Assembly: GCA_021158725.1 (NCBI GenBank)
Contig: JAGGUB010000044.1
Coordinates: 1 to 64,000, forward strand
Direction of reading: 5' to 3'
DNA: 64,000 nt
Source of the DNA: Caldifarciminota bacterium
GTDB lineage: Bacteria; Hydrothermota; UBA3073; NMUJ01
The notes under the pieces are model-generated. The model did no database searches. It was not told the origin of the DNA and was given only the letters and a program-made list of their open reading frames with translations. The position numbers were made by a program, and so were the translations under genes. Positions within the stretch are counted from its first letter, which is position 1. The number at the start of each line of letters is the position of its first letter. Positions 26,709 to 36,234 of this stretch are shown piece after piece.

Positions 26709-27944
26709 GTGAGACGTGTAGTTGTCACAGGATTAGGTGTTGTCACACCCATAGGTAACGATGTACGTACTTATTGGCAGAATTTACTTGCAGGTAAGAA
26801 TGGTGTAGGTTATATCACCAGGTTTGATGCATCCAATTTTAGCGTGAAGATAGCAGCTGAGGTACGCAATTTCGAGCCCCCCTCTATCATATCACCCAAG
26901 GAGTTACGTCGTATGGATCTATTTAACGTTTTCGCAATACAAGCAGCTAAGGAAGCGATAGAAGATGCTCAGCTGAACATGGCAACCGAAGACCCGTATA
27001 GGGTGGGTGTATTGGTCTCATCCGGTATAGGGGGGTTAGAGTTATGGGAGAAACAGCATATGCGGTTGCTGGAATCGCCCAGTAAGGTCAGCCCATTCTT
27101 CATACCGATGATGATCGTAAATGTAGCCAGTGGCGACGTAGCCATCAGATGGGGGATGAAGGGACCCAACTACAGTATTGTATCAGCATGCGCATCGTCT
27201 GCACATGCGATCGGTGAAGCATTTGAGCTCATCAAACGTGGTGATGCCGATGTTATGATTGCTGGCGGTGCAGAAGCACCAGTAACTCCATTATCTATAG
27301 CGGGGTTTGCCAACATGAAGGCACTCTCCACACGCAATGATGCACCCGAAAAGGCATCTCGACCATTTGATAAGTATCGTGATGGGTTTGTTGTAGGTGA
27401 AGGTGCAGGCATACTGGTGTTGGAAGAGCTCGATCATGCACGTCGTAGAGGTGCAAAAATCTATGCCGAAATCAAAGGCTATGCAGCGACTGCAGATGCG
27501 TACCATGTCACTGCACCAGATCCTACCGCCGAAAGTCAATCCTACGCAATAAAGATGGCACTCCATAAGGCAGGGGTGAAACCTGATGAGATCGACTACA
27601 TAAATGCACATGGTACATCTACACCACTGAACGATAAAATAGAGACTATAGCGATCAAAAAGGCGCTCGGTGATCACGCATATAAGGTAGCGATATCATC
27701 CACAAAGTCGATGATCGGCCATCTACTTGGTGCAGCAGGTGCAGTCGAACTCATTGCCACCATATTGAGTGTCAAAGAAGATAAGGTACATCCAACGATC
27801 AACTTGGAAGAACCCGATCCTGAATGTGACCTCGATTATGTACCCGATGGTACACGTGATATGAAGGTACGATATGCGATTTCGAATTCGTTTGGCTTTG
27901 GTGGTCATAATGCGGTTATACTGGTGAGCAAATATGAGGGATAG
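26709..27944 (+). CDS. fabF: Beta-ketoacyl-ACP synthase II
   Basis: Condenses acyl-ACP with malonyl-ACP in fatty-acid elongation. 411 residues from GTG 26709. The catalytic triad is visible as Cys161 (SACASS), His301 (NAHGTSTPLND) and His338 (MIGHLLGAAGAVE). The N-terminus RRVVVTGLGVVTPIGND is canonical only if translation starts at this GTG, which has AGG four bases upstream. The alternative TTG 26682 lies inside acpP. Confidence 0.97.
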   Translation: MRRVVVTGLGVVTPIGNDVRTYWQNLLAGKNGVGYITRFDASNFSVKIAAEVRNFEPPSIISPKELRRMDLFNVFAIQAAKEAIEDAQLNMATEDPYRVGVLVSSGIGGLELWEKQHMRLLESPSKVSPFFIPMMIVNVASGDVAIRWGMKGPNYSIVSACASSAHAIGEAFELIKRGDADVMIAGGAEAPVTPLSIAGFANMKALSTRNDAPEKASRPFDKYRDGFVVGEGAGILVLEELDHARRRGAKIYAEIKGYAATADAYHVTAPDPTAESQSYAIKMALHKAGVKPDEIDYINAHGTSTPLNDKIETIAIKKALGDHAYKVAISSTKSMIGHLLGAAGAVELIATILSVKEDKVHPTINLEEPDPECDLDYVPDGTRDMKVRYAISNSFGFGGHNAVILVSKYEG

Positions 27945-27946
27945 CG

Positions 27947-28531
27947 ATGTTAGCTGCTGAAGTAGCATTACCACCACCGCGGTTGGAAAGCGAGTTTGCA
28001 CTCGAACGTGCAATATATGAGCGACGCTCAATACGTGAATTCACCTCAGACATGTTAACACTCGAACAGATAGGACAACTGCTGTGGGCAGCCCAGGGTA
28101 TAACTGATACTGTGCGAGGGTTCCGTGCAGCACCATCTGCAGGTGCTACGTATCCGCTTGTATTGTATATCGTGATACCGGATGGCATCTTCCGATACAT
28201 GCCAGAGGAACACAAATTAGTACGTATAAGGGAAGGTGACCATCGGTTAGCACTTGCACGTGCAGCATTGAACCAACCCTGGGTTAGTAGTGCTGCCATA
28301 TCTATAGTTATAACTGCAAGGTTCGAACGTACCACACGCAGGTACGGTGAACGTGGCATCCGTTACGTTTATATGGAAGCAGGCCATGCTGCACAGAATA
28401 TACTCCTACAGGCGGTAGCGTTGGGGTTGGGTTCTGTCCCAATAGGTGCGTTTTATGATGACGAGGTACAAAAGGTGATCACCTGCAAAGAAGCCCCTAT
28501 CTACATAGTGTCTGTTGGCCACCCGAGGTGA
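27947..28531 (+). CDS. Nitroreductase-family protein, SagB/ThcOx type
   Basis: 194 residues of the FMN-dependent nitroreductase fold. Family features: YERRSIREFTSDMLTLEQIGQLLWAAQGIT at the start, the AAPSAGATYPL flavin-binding stretch, and the MEAGHAAQNILLQAVALGLGSVPIGAF helix near the end. This subgroup usually oxidises or reduces unknown substrates (SagB members act on azolines). No peptide-modifying partner is nearby; the neighbours are fabF and purC. Starts two bases after fabF and overlaps purC by four bases, so it is coupled. Confidence 0.88.
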   Translation: MLAAEVALPPPRLESEFALERAIYERRSIREFTSDMLTLEQIGQLLWAAQGITDTVRGFRAAPSAGATYPLVLYIVIPDGIFRYMPEEHKLVRIREGDHRLALARAALNQPWVSSAAISIVITARFERTTRRYGERGIRYVYMEAGHAAQNILLQAVALGLGSVPIGAFYDDEVQKVITCKEAPIYIVSVGHPR

Positions 28532-29415
28532 CCGTGCCCCCTATAGTTGTTGAGACTAATCTACCGTATCCATTATATAAGCGTGGTAAGGTGCGTGATG
28601 TTTATAGGTTTGGTGAGGATAAGTTGCTTATCGTAGCTACCGACCGTATTTCGGCATTTGACCATGTATTACCTACACCCATACCTCATAAGGGTGAAAT
28701 TTTGACCCAATTGACGATATTCTGGTTCAACTTCTTAGAAGATGTGATGCCCAACCACCACGTGAAGATGGCGCTACACTCCCTTCCACCAGAGTATCGG
28801 TTACGGACAATGCTTGTTAAAAAAGCTGTACCCATACCTGTGGAGTTCATAGTACGTGGCTACCTCACAGGTGCTGCATGGAACGAATATGTACAAACCG
28901 GTACAGTATGGGGGATGAAGTTACCATCAGGTTTACGTGAAGCCGATAAGCTCGAACGTCCAATCTTCACACCCACACTTAAGGCAACTGTTGGGCATGA
29001 TGAGCCAATCTCCTTTGCAACACTGGCGGAGATGATAGGTTGGGAAAATGCCGAATATTTGCGTGAGAAGAGTATCGAAATTTATGAGAAAGCACATCAA
29101 TACGCATACGAGCGCGGTATCATAATAGCGGATATGAAGTTAGAATTTGGCTGGATAGATGGTGAACTCGTAATCATAGATGAAGTGTTGACACCAGATT
29201 CGTCACGTTTCTGGGCACGCGATGAATACGAGCCTGGCAAACCACAGGTAAGTTTTGACAAACAATTTGTACGTGATTATCTCACAACAGTATGGGATAA
29301 AAACTCTGCACCACCTGAATTACCCGAAGAGATAGTTAAGCAGACCTATCAAAAATATGTTGAAGCTTACAATAGACTTACGGGTAGGGATTTTAGTAAG
29401 ATCGTGTCACAATAA
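28528..29415 (+). CDS. purC: Phosphoribosylaminoimidazole-succinocarboxamide synthase
   Basis: Joins CAIR and aspartate with ATP to make SAICAR in purine synthesis. 295 residues, the long (yeast-like) form. Features: KRGKVRDVYRFGEDKLLIVATDRISAFDHVLPTPIP, VEFIVRGYLTGAAW, and the late GLIDEVLTPDSSRFW-like segment (IIDEVLTPDSSRFWARDEY). GTG 28528 overlaps the preceding TGA; a second GTG at 28534 is possible. Other pur genes are absent. Its 3' end overlaps the convergent polyprenyl synthase gene by 23 bases. Confidence 0.95.
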   Translation: MTVPPIVVETNLPYPLYKRGKVRDVYRFGEDKLLIVATDRISAFDHVLPTPIPHKGEILTQLTIFWFNFLEDVMPNHHVKMALHSLPPEYRLRTMLVKKAVPIPVEFIVRGYLTGAAWNEYVQTGTVWGMKLPSGLREADKLERPIFTPTLKATVGHDEPISFATLAEMIGWENAEYLREKSIEIYEKAHQYAYERGIIIADMKLEFGWIDGELVIIDEVLTPDSSRFWARDEYEPGKPQVSFDKQFVRDYLTTVWDKNSAPPELPEEIVKQTYQKYVEAYNRLTGRDFSKIVSQ

Positions 29416-30421
29416 ATTCTGTCAGCTCACGGAAGACAGTCTTTGATTCCTCCATGATCGGCATCTTGTCGATAACCGATAACGCCTGCGAAGTAAGCTC
29501 AGCAAGCCGTCTCTCTGTGTACTTGCGTGCACCTACATCTTCGAGTAATTGCTTCACTTTGGCCACATCAGCAGCTGTAAGGTTGGGGTTACCCCAATGG
29601 TGTTGAAACCATTCCCTATCTCCAACAGATAAATGGTTAATTGCGTAGATATAAAGTAGTGTGCGTTTACCTTCTTTGATATCAGAATCGACAGGTTTAC
29701 CTGTCTTGTTGGGGTTACCCCATATACCCAGCAGGTCGTCCTTCACCTGATATGCACGTCCAAGGTAAATCGCATATTCCTTATAGCAGGATTTGGTGTG
29801 CTCATCCGCACCTGCAAGTATTGCACCTATCATTATTGGGGCAAACGTTGTATAGCTTACAGTTTTGAGATCCACCATGTGAAAGTAGTCGGATTCATCC
29901 AGTTGCCCCTTTTGCATCAAAGTAATATCGTATATCTGGCCGAAATAACACTGTGATACTGCAGATAGCCAACATTCCAACGCATGCAGTTTGGTAGACT
30001 CCGAGAAACTCGTATCCAGTAACGGCTTGATACTCTGTATTAAAAGTAGATCACCACCTACAATTGCTGAACTTACACCAACATGCGTATCACCCAGTAG
30101 GGATTCCATCACTTTGTGTAGGGTGGGGCCACCACGTCGTACGGTGTCACGATCGATGATATCGTCATGGATGAGGAGCGACCCCTCCGTGAATTCAACC
30201 ATCAACGATGCAGTCACTATATCATCGTGCTCCTGGCCGGTGACACCTCGATAGGCTTCTATCAACAGAAACGGTCGTAACCGTTTGCCGCCACGTAGTA
30301 CGAAATCTTTGAGCGACTGCTTAAGTGTAGGATCTTCACCTATCCAGTGCTTATCAAGGTATTCACGTAGCTTATTTTCTATGAGATGACGACGCTTGAC
30401 GAGCAGTGATTGAAATGTCAT
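29393..30421 (-). CDS. Polyprenyl (geranylgeranyl-type) diphosphate synthase
   Basis: Condenses isopentenyl diphosphate with an allylic diphosphate. 342 residues, all-helical prenyltransferase. The first aspartate-rich motif is in HDDIIDRD. The second is KDDLLGIWGNP with TGKPVDSDIKEGKRTLL after it, a pattern more like long GGPP synthases than the E. coli IspA type. Chain length cannot be read reliably. The start is ATG 30421, overlapping the upstream TGA as ATGA, so translation is coupled to the PorV-like gene before it. Confidence 0.92.
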   Translation of the reverse strand: MTFQSLLVKRRHLIENKLREYLDKHWIGEDPTLKQSLKDFVLRGGKRLRPFLLIEAYRGVTGQEHDDIVTASLMVEFTEGSLLIHDDIIDRDTVRRGGPTLHKVMESLLGDTHVGVSSAIVGGDLLLIQSIKPLLDTSFSESTKLHALECWLSAVSQCYFGQIYDITLMQKGQLDESDYFHMVDLKTVSYTTFAPIMIGAILAGADEHTKSCYKEYAIYLGRAYQVKDDLLGIWGNPNKTGKPVDSDIKEGKRTLLYIYAINHLSVGDREWFQHHWGNPNLTAADVAKVKQLLEDVGARKYTERRLAELTSQALSVIDKMPIMEESKTVFRELTEFIVTRSY

Positions 30422-31371
30422 CAAATTGTGAGATTTACACCAAGGTGATGTTCCCCCCTAAGGTATTGATGGTTTTCATAGGCATAGTTTATACTTATGT
30501 GATCCCCCAGTATACCGAACCCATACGTGAAGTTATGATTATTTTTGCCAGTATAGCCTACCCTTAAAGCAAACTTGCCACCAAGTATGCATTCGATGCC
30601 CACACCGAATGTGACCGGCTGATCAAGTGGATGGATGAGGTCAGCTGCAAAGCTACATTTGGTTGTTGCTTTATCTATGAGGTCAACAGCTATGCCGGTT
30701 TGGAAAGTAAGCGGTAGCGGGAACGGTGTACTCAGATATGTAGCCATACGTTCACCCTCTTCTACAGTATATTGGAGCGCCTCACCGTAATATGTCATGT
30801 CACGAGCAAAATTCTGTAGCGAGAAGCCAAACCTTAGGTTTCTCAAAGTACGTGTGTTGTAGATTGCACCTATGTCGATAGCTACACCCCAGCTGGTAAC
30901 CTTATCGATGTTCAAGTTAACCACTTTTATGTTGAACCCTGCACTAAACTTATCCGTTAAGTTACGTCCAAACGCTATACCAAATGCGTAGTCGTTGGCA
31001 GTGAAGTAATCACCCGTACCTCTGGGTGCTTCCGGTGTCGTACGTAATATTTCACCCGAAAGTGAAGCTATGATATCAACCCCTATCGTACCTACCGGTA
31101 GAGGATAAACAAAAGCTAAATTAGTCTCCCTTAGACCCGCAAACAATTGCGTGTAGGTGATGTGATAGCTGGCCACCTTCACCGAAGCCAGTCCCGCAGG
31201 GTTCCAGAATATTGCCTCTATATCGTTTGCATACGCGGAATATGCATATCCCATAGCTGGCGCTATTGTACCCTTTGCACGTGAGAGGAACGCACCACCA
31301 GCACCACCCAGCCTGCCAAGTAAAGAGCTTGGCAGTATTACAAACATTATAGCACATATAGCTTTACGCAT
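30421..31371 (-). CDS. PorV/PorQ-type (UPF0164-like) outer-membrane barrel
   Basis: 316 residues. After a signal peptide (MRKAICAIMFVILPSSLLG) it carries AYSAYANDIEAIFWNPAGLASV, the hallmark of the PorV/UPF0164 group. The 14-strand barrel follows, with alternating polarity to the end. A second PorV paralogue is at 9284-10198 and a third at 48910-49722. It lies between an NHL lipoprotein and a polyprenyl synthase. GGAGG is four bases before the ATG. Confidence 0.82.
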   Translation of the reverse strand: MRKAICAIMFVILPSSLLGRLGGAGGAFLSRAKGTIAPAMGYAYSAYANDIEAIFWNPAGLASVKVASYHITYTQLFAGLRETNLAFVYPLPVGTIGVDIIASLSGEILRTTPEAPRGTGDYFTANDYAFGIAFGRNLTDKFSAGFNIKVVNLNIDKVTSWGVAIDIGAIYNTRTLRNLRFGFSLQNFARDMTYYGEALQYTVEEGERMATYLSTPFPLPLTFQTGIAVDLIDKATTKCSFAADLIHPLDQPVTFGVGIECILGGKFALRVGYTGKNNHNFTYGFGILGDHISINYAYENHQYLRGEHHLGVNLTI

Positions 31372-31379
31372 AGTACCTC

Positions 31380-33128
31380 CTACTGGGTGAGATCAAATAT
31401 CTGTATCCTATCATTCTCTGTATCTACTACATACAGTAAGTTGCCACATGTTGACAAAGCTTGTGGGTTGTTAAAACATCCAACCGCTGTACCTGAAGTA
31501 CCCCAACGTGTAATAAATGTTATGTATTTAAATTTCTGTACACGTGCATTGTCACTCTCGATAGTATAAACATAACCGCTATCGTCGACAGCTACATCAC
31601 GTAAACCGATGAACTGACCATCTTCCACACCTTCGGTTTCACCAAACTTACTTATGTAAGTACCGGAGGTTGTAAATATCTGCACTCTGTTGTTGTAGAA
31701 ATCTGCCACATAAACGGTATCGTTGTGAATATCGATACCTGTGGGTAGATAGAATTGGCCATCACCCGCCCCGAAACCGCCCCAGCTGGTGACGAATTCA
31801 CCATTGTGGGTGAATTTCTGAATACGGTGGTTTTCGCGATCCACCACAAAAACGAAAGTATCGTACACTGCTATATCGTAAGGGTAACGAAACTGCCCGT
31901 TAGCTGCACCGTAACCACCCCACTCAGCTACTATTGTACCGGTGGGTGATAGCTTCTTGACGGTTTGGGTGCCTGCATCTGTCACATAGATGTAACCATT
32001 AGTATCTACATCCACAGATATGGGGGTATCGAAATATTGCCACTTATCGATAATGTTACCAGAAAGGTCGGTTATCACGAGTGATTGGGTACCGCTTTCT
32101 ACTATATAAGCTCGGTCATCTGTTACACATATCTCGATGGGGGTATCGAAGTTGGGCCATTCATCCACAAAATTGGTTTTTATAGAAATAGCAGTTGGAT
32201 CAGACCATTCCGACACACGTGACCATTGGTCTCTCGCCTGTGCACGTACGTAGTGTAGGCCAGGAGTATCGAAATAATACCATACGGTGTAGACACTGGT
32301 GTCAGGTGGCCCCCATGCAGTGGTGTCATTATCGAACACAAACCTATATGAAAGCGCATCATCGTAAGGGTCAGGATCACTGGTTTGGGTGCTGAATTTC
32401 ATTGGTGTATAAACATAGCTCATAGGTTTACAAGAAGGGGGAGGTGGTGCAGTCGGTGGCCTATCAACTATGCGTATGAAGGTAGAAGCAAACGTATCAG
32501 CCACACTACCATGTATGTTCTTCGCGTAAGCCCTAAATTCGAAGCTTGTATCAGCAAGCGTAAAAGACAGTTGAATCGAATCTATGCCACCCGATGGTAC
32601 AGGAGGACGCCAGTCTATTGTATCTGTAATGGTCATACCTAATAGTACTAAAAATTGGAATTGTATGCTATCGTTGTTGGGGTCCACCGCACGTGCATAG
32701 AACCAGTAATCTTCACCTATATAGCCAGTGTCAGGACCCCACACTTCAAGCGATCCAGGTGGTGGATAGTAAGACTTAACGGTAAACACGAAAGGAGCCG
32801 ACCACTCTGAAGTAGCACCATGTTCGTCTTTTGCCTGTGCACGTATCTCATATGTACCGGACTCCGTAAATGTATGGGTATCGATCCATACGCTATCGGA
32901 CGGTATGAGATGGCTCCATGTGGAGATTGTACCATCACCCCAATCAAACCGTATAGATATACGGTCTTCGTCTGGATCGTGGGTTGACGTCATAAATGCA
33001 TAGGTGGTTAGAGCAGTACCTTCTTCGGATTTACACCATGGGGTTACGGGAACCTCTGGCGGGTGGTTGGCATGTTTACAGGTTAGCAAAATTAAAATGA
33101 AGCACACACTCCAAGCTACACGCTTCAT
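31380..33128 (-). CDS. Lipoprotein with PKD/Ig-like domains and NHL repeats
   Basis: 582 residues. The signal peptide ends ILLTC, a good lipobox. About residues 24-330 hold three PKD/Ig-like domains (e.g. FDWGDGT, YEIRAQAKDEHG). From about residue 335 to the end there are NHL-type six-bladed propeller repeats (DGQFYLPTGIDI, YVADFYNNRVQIF, DGQFIGLRDVAVDDSGYVY). Such proteins sit on the cell surface and bind ligands; none can be named. GGAGG four bases before the ATG. First gene of an operon with the PorV-like and polyprenyl synthase genes. Confidence 0.85.
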   Translation of the reverse strand: MKRVAWSVCFILILLTCKHANHPPEVPVTPWCKSEEGTALTTYAFMTSTHDPDEDRISIRFDWGDGTISTWSHLIPSDSVWIDTHTFTESGTYEIRAQAKDEHGATSEWSAPFVFTVKSYYPPPGSLEVWGPDTGYIGEDYWFYARAVDPNNDSIQFQFLVLLGMTITDTIDWRPPVPSGGIDSIQLSFTLADTSFEFRAYAKNIHGSVADTFASTFIRIVDRPPTAPPPPSCKPMSYVYTPMKFSTQTSDPDPYDDALSYRFVFDNDTTAWGPPDTSVYTVWYYFDTPGLHYVRAQARDQWSRVSEWSDPTAISIKTNFVDEWPNFDTPIEICVTDDRAYIVESGTQSLVITDLSGNIIDKWQYFDTPISVDVDTNGYIYVTDAGTQTVKKLSPTGTIVAEWGGYGAANGQFRYPYDIAVYDTFVFVVDRENHRIQKFTHNGEFVTSWGGFGAGDGQFYLPTGIDIHNDTVYVADFYNNRVQIFTTSGTYISKFGETEGVEDGQFIGLRDVAVDDSGYVYTIESDNARVQKFKYITFITRWGTSGTAVGCFNNPQALSTCGNLLYVVDTENDRIQIFDLTQ

Positions 33129-33146
33129 AGTACCTCCATACTATAG

Positions 33147-33173
33147 AGGATAACGCTAAATCTGGACGGTCAA
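33147..33173 (-). promoter_or_regulatory. Promoter for the NHL lipoprotein operon
   Basis: Minus-strand TTGACC (33168-33173), 15 bases, TATCCT (33147-33152), 18 bases before the ATG at 33128. It is back to back with the promoter at 33195-33221. Confidence 0.6.
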
Positions 33174-33194
33174 TATCATCGACAGGAGGCTAAA

Positions 33195-33221
33195 TTGACC
33201 GTAATGATAGTGTGTTATCAT
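33195..33221 (+). promoter_or_regulatory. Leaderless promoter for the radical SAM gene
   Basis: TTGACC (33195-33200), 15 bases, TATCAT (33216-33221), then five bases to GTG 33227. This decides the start of the downstream gene; an upstream in-frame GTG at 33212 would lie within the promoter. Confidence 0.6.
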
Positions 33222-33226
33222 TAATT

Positions 33227-35596
33227 GTGTGGGATAGCATTTTGTCCCAGATTGCTAAACCCGGTAGGTATCTAAACCACGAGTGGCATAGTGTGCATAA
33301 AGATTGGGATAAAACCATATTACATACGGTGGTCGCCTATCCCGACATATATGAAGTGGGTATGAGCTGCTTAGCAATCCATATACTGTATAATCTACTT
33401 AATAGCGATGCTGAAACACTATGTGAACGTGTGTTCTTGCCAGCTGATGATATGGTGAATATGCTGAAAAATCGTAGTATGAAATTGACCTCCCTTGAGT
33501 CACGTAGGGCACTTGATGAGTTTGATGCCATATTTTTCTCGATACCATATCCCTTGCTGTATCCCAATATAGTTAAGATGCTGGAGTTAGGAGGTATACC
33601 AGTGTGGCGAGCCGACCGCTATAACGAACCGCTCATCATAGGTGGTGGTATCGCTGTAGTCAACCCATTACCCATAGCACCATTTTTTGACCTATTTCTC
33701 ATAGGGGAAGCAGAGCCCCTTATACCACGAATAATACCCTTACTTAAAGCGTGGTCAAAACGTGAACTGACACGTGACGAACTTTATAAAGAGGCATCTC
33801 AGATCGAGGGTGTATGGGTACCCGCTATAGGGAATAAGGCCAAACGTGTATATGCGAAAGAGATACCAGCAGCACCTAAGTTAATAGTACCATTGGTGGA
33901 GACAACACATGATAGGTTGGTAATCGAGGTGAGCCGTGGCTGTACACGTGGGTGTAGGTTCTGTCAAGTGGGTATGGTTACACGTCCATATAGGGAGCGA
34001 GACATAACCGAGATCATCAAACTTATAGATGTGGGGTTGTTGGAAACCGGTTACAACGAGGTCTCACTGTTAGCATTGTCGTTATCAGATTATTCCGGTT
34101 GTGAAGACCTTATCAAACGTGTAGCTACGAAATACCCACATATTCAATTATCATTACCATCGTTACGTGGTGATGCAATAACACATGAGATTGCACCATA
34201 CTTGACAGGTGGTATAACCATAGCACCTGAGGCAGGTACGGAACGATTACGTAAGATTATCAACAAACAGATAAGCGAAGACGATATTTTACGGTCGGTT
34301 GAACTTGCAACCAGCTATAACATTACACACGTCAAGCTATACTTTATGATAGGGTTACCAGGTGAGGAGTGGCAAGATATAGAAGCGATTGTCAAGCTTA
34401 TCCGTAGGATAGCAGCTGTAGCATATCCGAAGCAGGTCAAAGTGTCGATATCACCGTTTGTACCACAACCATTTACACCGTTCCAATGGAAGATGTTTGC
34501 CGATAGAAAAGAGTTATCAAATAAAGCCAGGCATATACGAGCTGCGTTCAGGGGCAGGCGTGGGGTTGAAGTACACTATCGTAACCCAGACATAAGCTAC
34601 ATAGAGACTATATTGGGACGCGGTGACGAGAAGGTTGCACCCGCCATTGTGGAAGCCTCTAAAGCAGGTATCGCAACCAGTGAGGAGGGTAGGTTCGACT
34701 TTCACACATGGGAGGAAGCATTTACCAAAATAGGGGTTGACCCCTCACACTATACAAGTGAATTGAAAGTCGATGAATTATTACCATGGGAGCACTACAT
34801 AGACGTAGGTGTGAAACGTGAATTCCTCATCCAAGAAAGTGCCCGAACCGACGAGACACCTGATTGCAGGATACAGGGCTGCTATGGGTGTGGTGTATGT
34901 AAGGGTATGTCTCCCATACCAATAAGGTTGGAAAGATTGTCACGTAAGGGAGATATAGTCTATGGTAGACGACCGATAAAGATCGCAACCTCCTCCGTGG
35001 TCTATACCTTACGCATACGATATGGTAAGGAACCCGAACTTAGGTGGGTGGGGCATCTCGACACCACCCGTACGATGATAAGAGCATTATTACGTGCAAA
35101 GTTACCGGTGGTGTTCACGAAAGGCTATAAGCCACATCCGAGGGTCGCATTTGGGCCACCATTGCCGTTTGGTATGTTCTCTTATACGGAATATATGGAT
35201 GTGGTGGTAAGCGAACCACCCGCTGATGTAGTGTATCTTGTGAACCGCAAGCTACCAAAAGGGTTTAAGGTATTTGATGTAAAGGTTATGCCGGGTACGG
35301 ATCATACGTCACTATTTCAGCTATTCAATGAAGTAGAATATGTAGTGTATGGGATAAAGTTGGAACCCACCATCATAAAGCAGTTCATGCATACAAGGGG
35401 AATATGGGTGAACAAAAGGAATAAGAGGCTCAACCTACGTGCGAGCGTCAAGCGCATGGAACTGAAAGATGGCAACCTACATATAAAGATGACGATGGGA
35501 AGATTGAACGCATTTGATGTGCTCGCATATCTCACAGGTGGAAAACCCGAAGAGATGGTAATCCACCCCGTAGAACGTATACTCAGGTTACCATGA
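33227..35596 (+). CDS. TIGR03960-type radical SAM protein fused to DUF2344
   Basis: 789 residues from GTG 33227. The N-terminal part has the B12-binding-like segment (VAYPDIYEVGMSCLAIHILY) and a radical SAM core whose cluster cysteines are C239, C243 and C246 (RGCTRGCRFCQVGMVTRPYRER). A cysteine cluster (GCYGCGVCKG) lies before the C-terminal DUF2344 domain (RWVGHLDTTRTMIRALLRA, FTKGYKPHPRVAFGPPLPFG). This fused family is widespread in bacteria; its reaction has not been settled to my knowledge. The stop overlaps the next ATG as ATGA. No Shine-Dalgarno; predicted leaderless. Confidence 0.9.
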   Translation: MWDSILSQIAKPGRYLNHEWHSVHKDWDKTILHTVVAYPDIYEVGMSCLAIHILYNLLNSDAETLCERVFLPADDMVNMLKNRSMKLTSLESRRALDEFDAIFFSIPYPLLYPNIVKMLELGGIPVWRADRYNEPLIIGGGIAVVNPLPIAPFFDLFLIGEAEPLIPRIIPLLKAWSKRELTRDELYKEASQIEGVWVPAIGNKAKRVYAKEIPAAPKLIVPLVETTHDRLVIEVSRGCTRGCRFCQVGMVTRPYRERDITEIIKLIDVGLLETGYNEVSLLALSLSDYSGCEDLIKRVATKYPHIQLSLPSLRGDAITHEIAPYLTGGITIAPEAGTERLRKIINKQISEDDILRSVELATSYNITHVKLYFMIGLPGEEWQDIEAIVKLIRRIAAVAYPKQVKVSISPFVPQPFTPFQWKMFADRKELSNKARHIRAAFRGRRGVEVHYRNPDISYIETILGRGDEKVAPAIVEASKAGIATSEEGRFDFHTWEEAFTKIGVDPSHYTSELKVDELLPWEHYIDVGVKREFLIQESARTDETPDCRIQGCYGCGVCKGMSPIPIRLERLSRKGDIVYGRRPIKIATSSVVYTLRIRYGKEPELRWVGHLDTTRTMIRALLRAKLPVVFTKGYKPHPRVAFGPPLPFGMFSYTEYMDVVVSEPPADVVYLVNRKLPKGFKVFDVKVMPGTDHTSLFQLFNEVEYVVYGIKLEPTIIKQFMHTRGIWVNKRNKRLNLRASVKRMELKDGNLHIKMTMGRLNAFDVLAYLTGGKPEEMVIHPVERILRLP

Positions 35597-36222
35597 GGGT
35601 TGATGTACTTATAGTTCCCGGCGGTGGTATTGATAAGTATGGTAGGCTTAAACCCACCAGCTTACAGCGAGTAGATAAAGCTGTGGAGCTCTTCAAAGAA
35701 GGTGTTACACAGTATGTGATATTCTCAGGTGCATGGAGTTTCATGTATACATATAAACCACCAATCACAGAGGCACGTGCGATGCAAGAATATGCCATAA
35801 CACACGGTATACCATATGATAAGATATTACTGGATGAGGAGGCCTGTGATACCATAGGTAATGCGTATTTCCCTAAAGTTAGGATAATCAAGCCACGTGG
35901 CTGGCGTAACATAATGGTGGTGACATCGGAGTTTCATCTCAAACGTACGCAGTATGTTTTTGAAAAGGTGTTCGGTCCAGATTACAACCTAAAGTTTATA
36001 GCTGTGACATCTGCATTGCCACAGGATGTGCTCACACATGTTATCGATACGGAGAGGAAGAACCTTGAACTCACTCGACGTAAAATTGGCCAAATACCAG
36101 CCGGTGACGATAAGGCAATAGGTGAGTTCCTATTTACCAAACATCCAGCTTACACTAAATACACACGTATCAAACGTGCAATCCTTATCCATATGCTACG
36201 TCATAATCGACGAACCTTTTAA
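35593..36222 (+). CDS. DUF218/YdcF-like protein
   Basis: 209 residues of the DUF218 (YdcF/ElyC) fold, often tied to envelope-lipid or cell-wall carrier metabolism. Features: VLIVPGGGIDKYGR at the start, a RVDKAVELFKEG helix, FSGAWSF, an EARAM acidic site, the EACDTIGNA segment and VTSEFHLKRTQYVF. No membrane span is seen, unlike ElyC. It is translationally coupled to the radical SAM gene (ATGA overlap). Exact function unknown. Confidence 0.85.
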   Translation: MRVDVLIVPGGGIDKYGRLKPTSLQRVDKAVELFKEGVTQYVIFSGAWSFMYTYKPPITEARAMQEYAITHGIPYDKILLDEEACDTIGNAYFPKVRIIKPRGWRNIMVVTSEFHLKRTQYVFEKVFGPDYNLKFIAVTSALPQDVLTHVIDTERKNLELTRRKIGQIPAGDDKAIGEFLFTKHPAYTKYTRIKRAILIHMLRHNRRTF

Positions 36223-36234
36223 TTTATCACACCC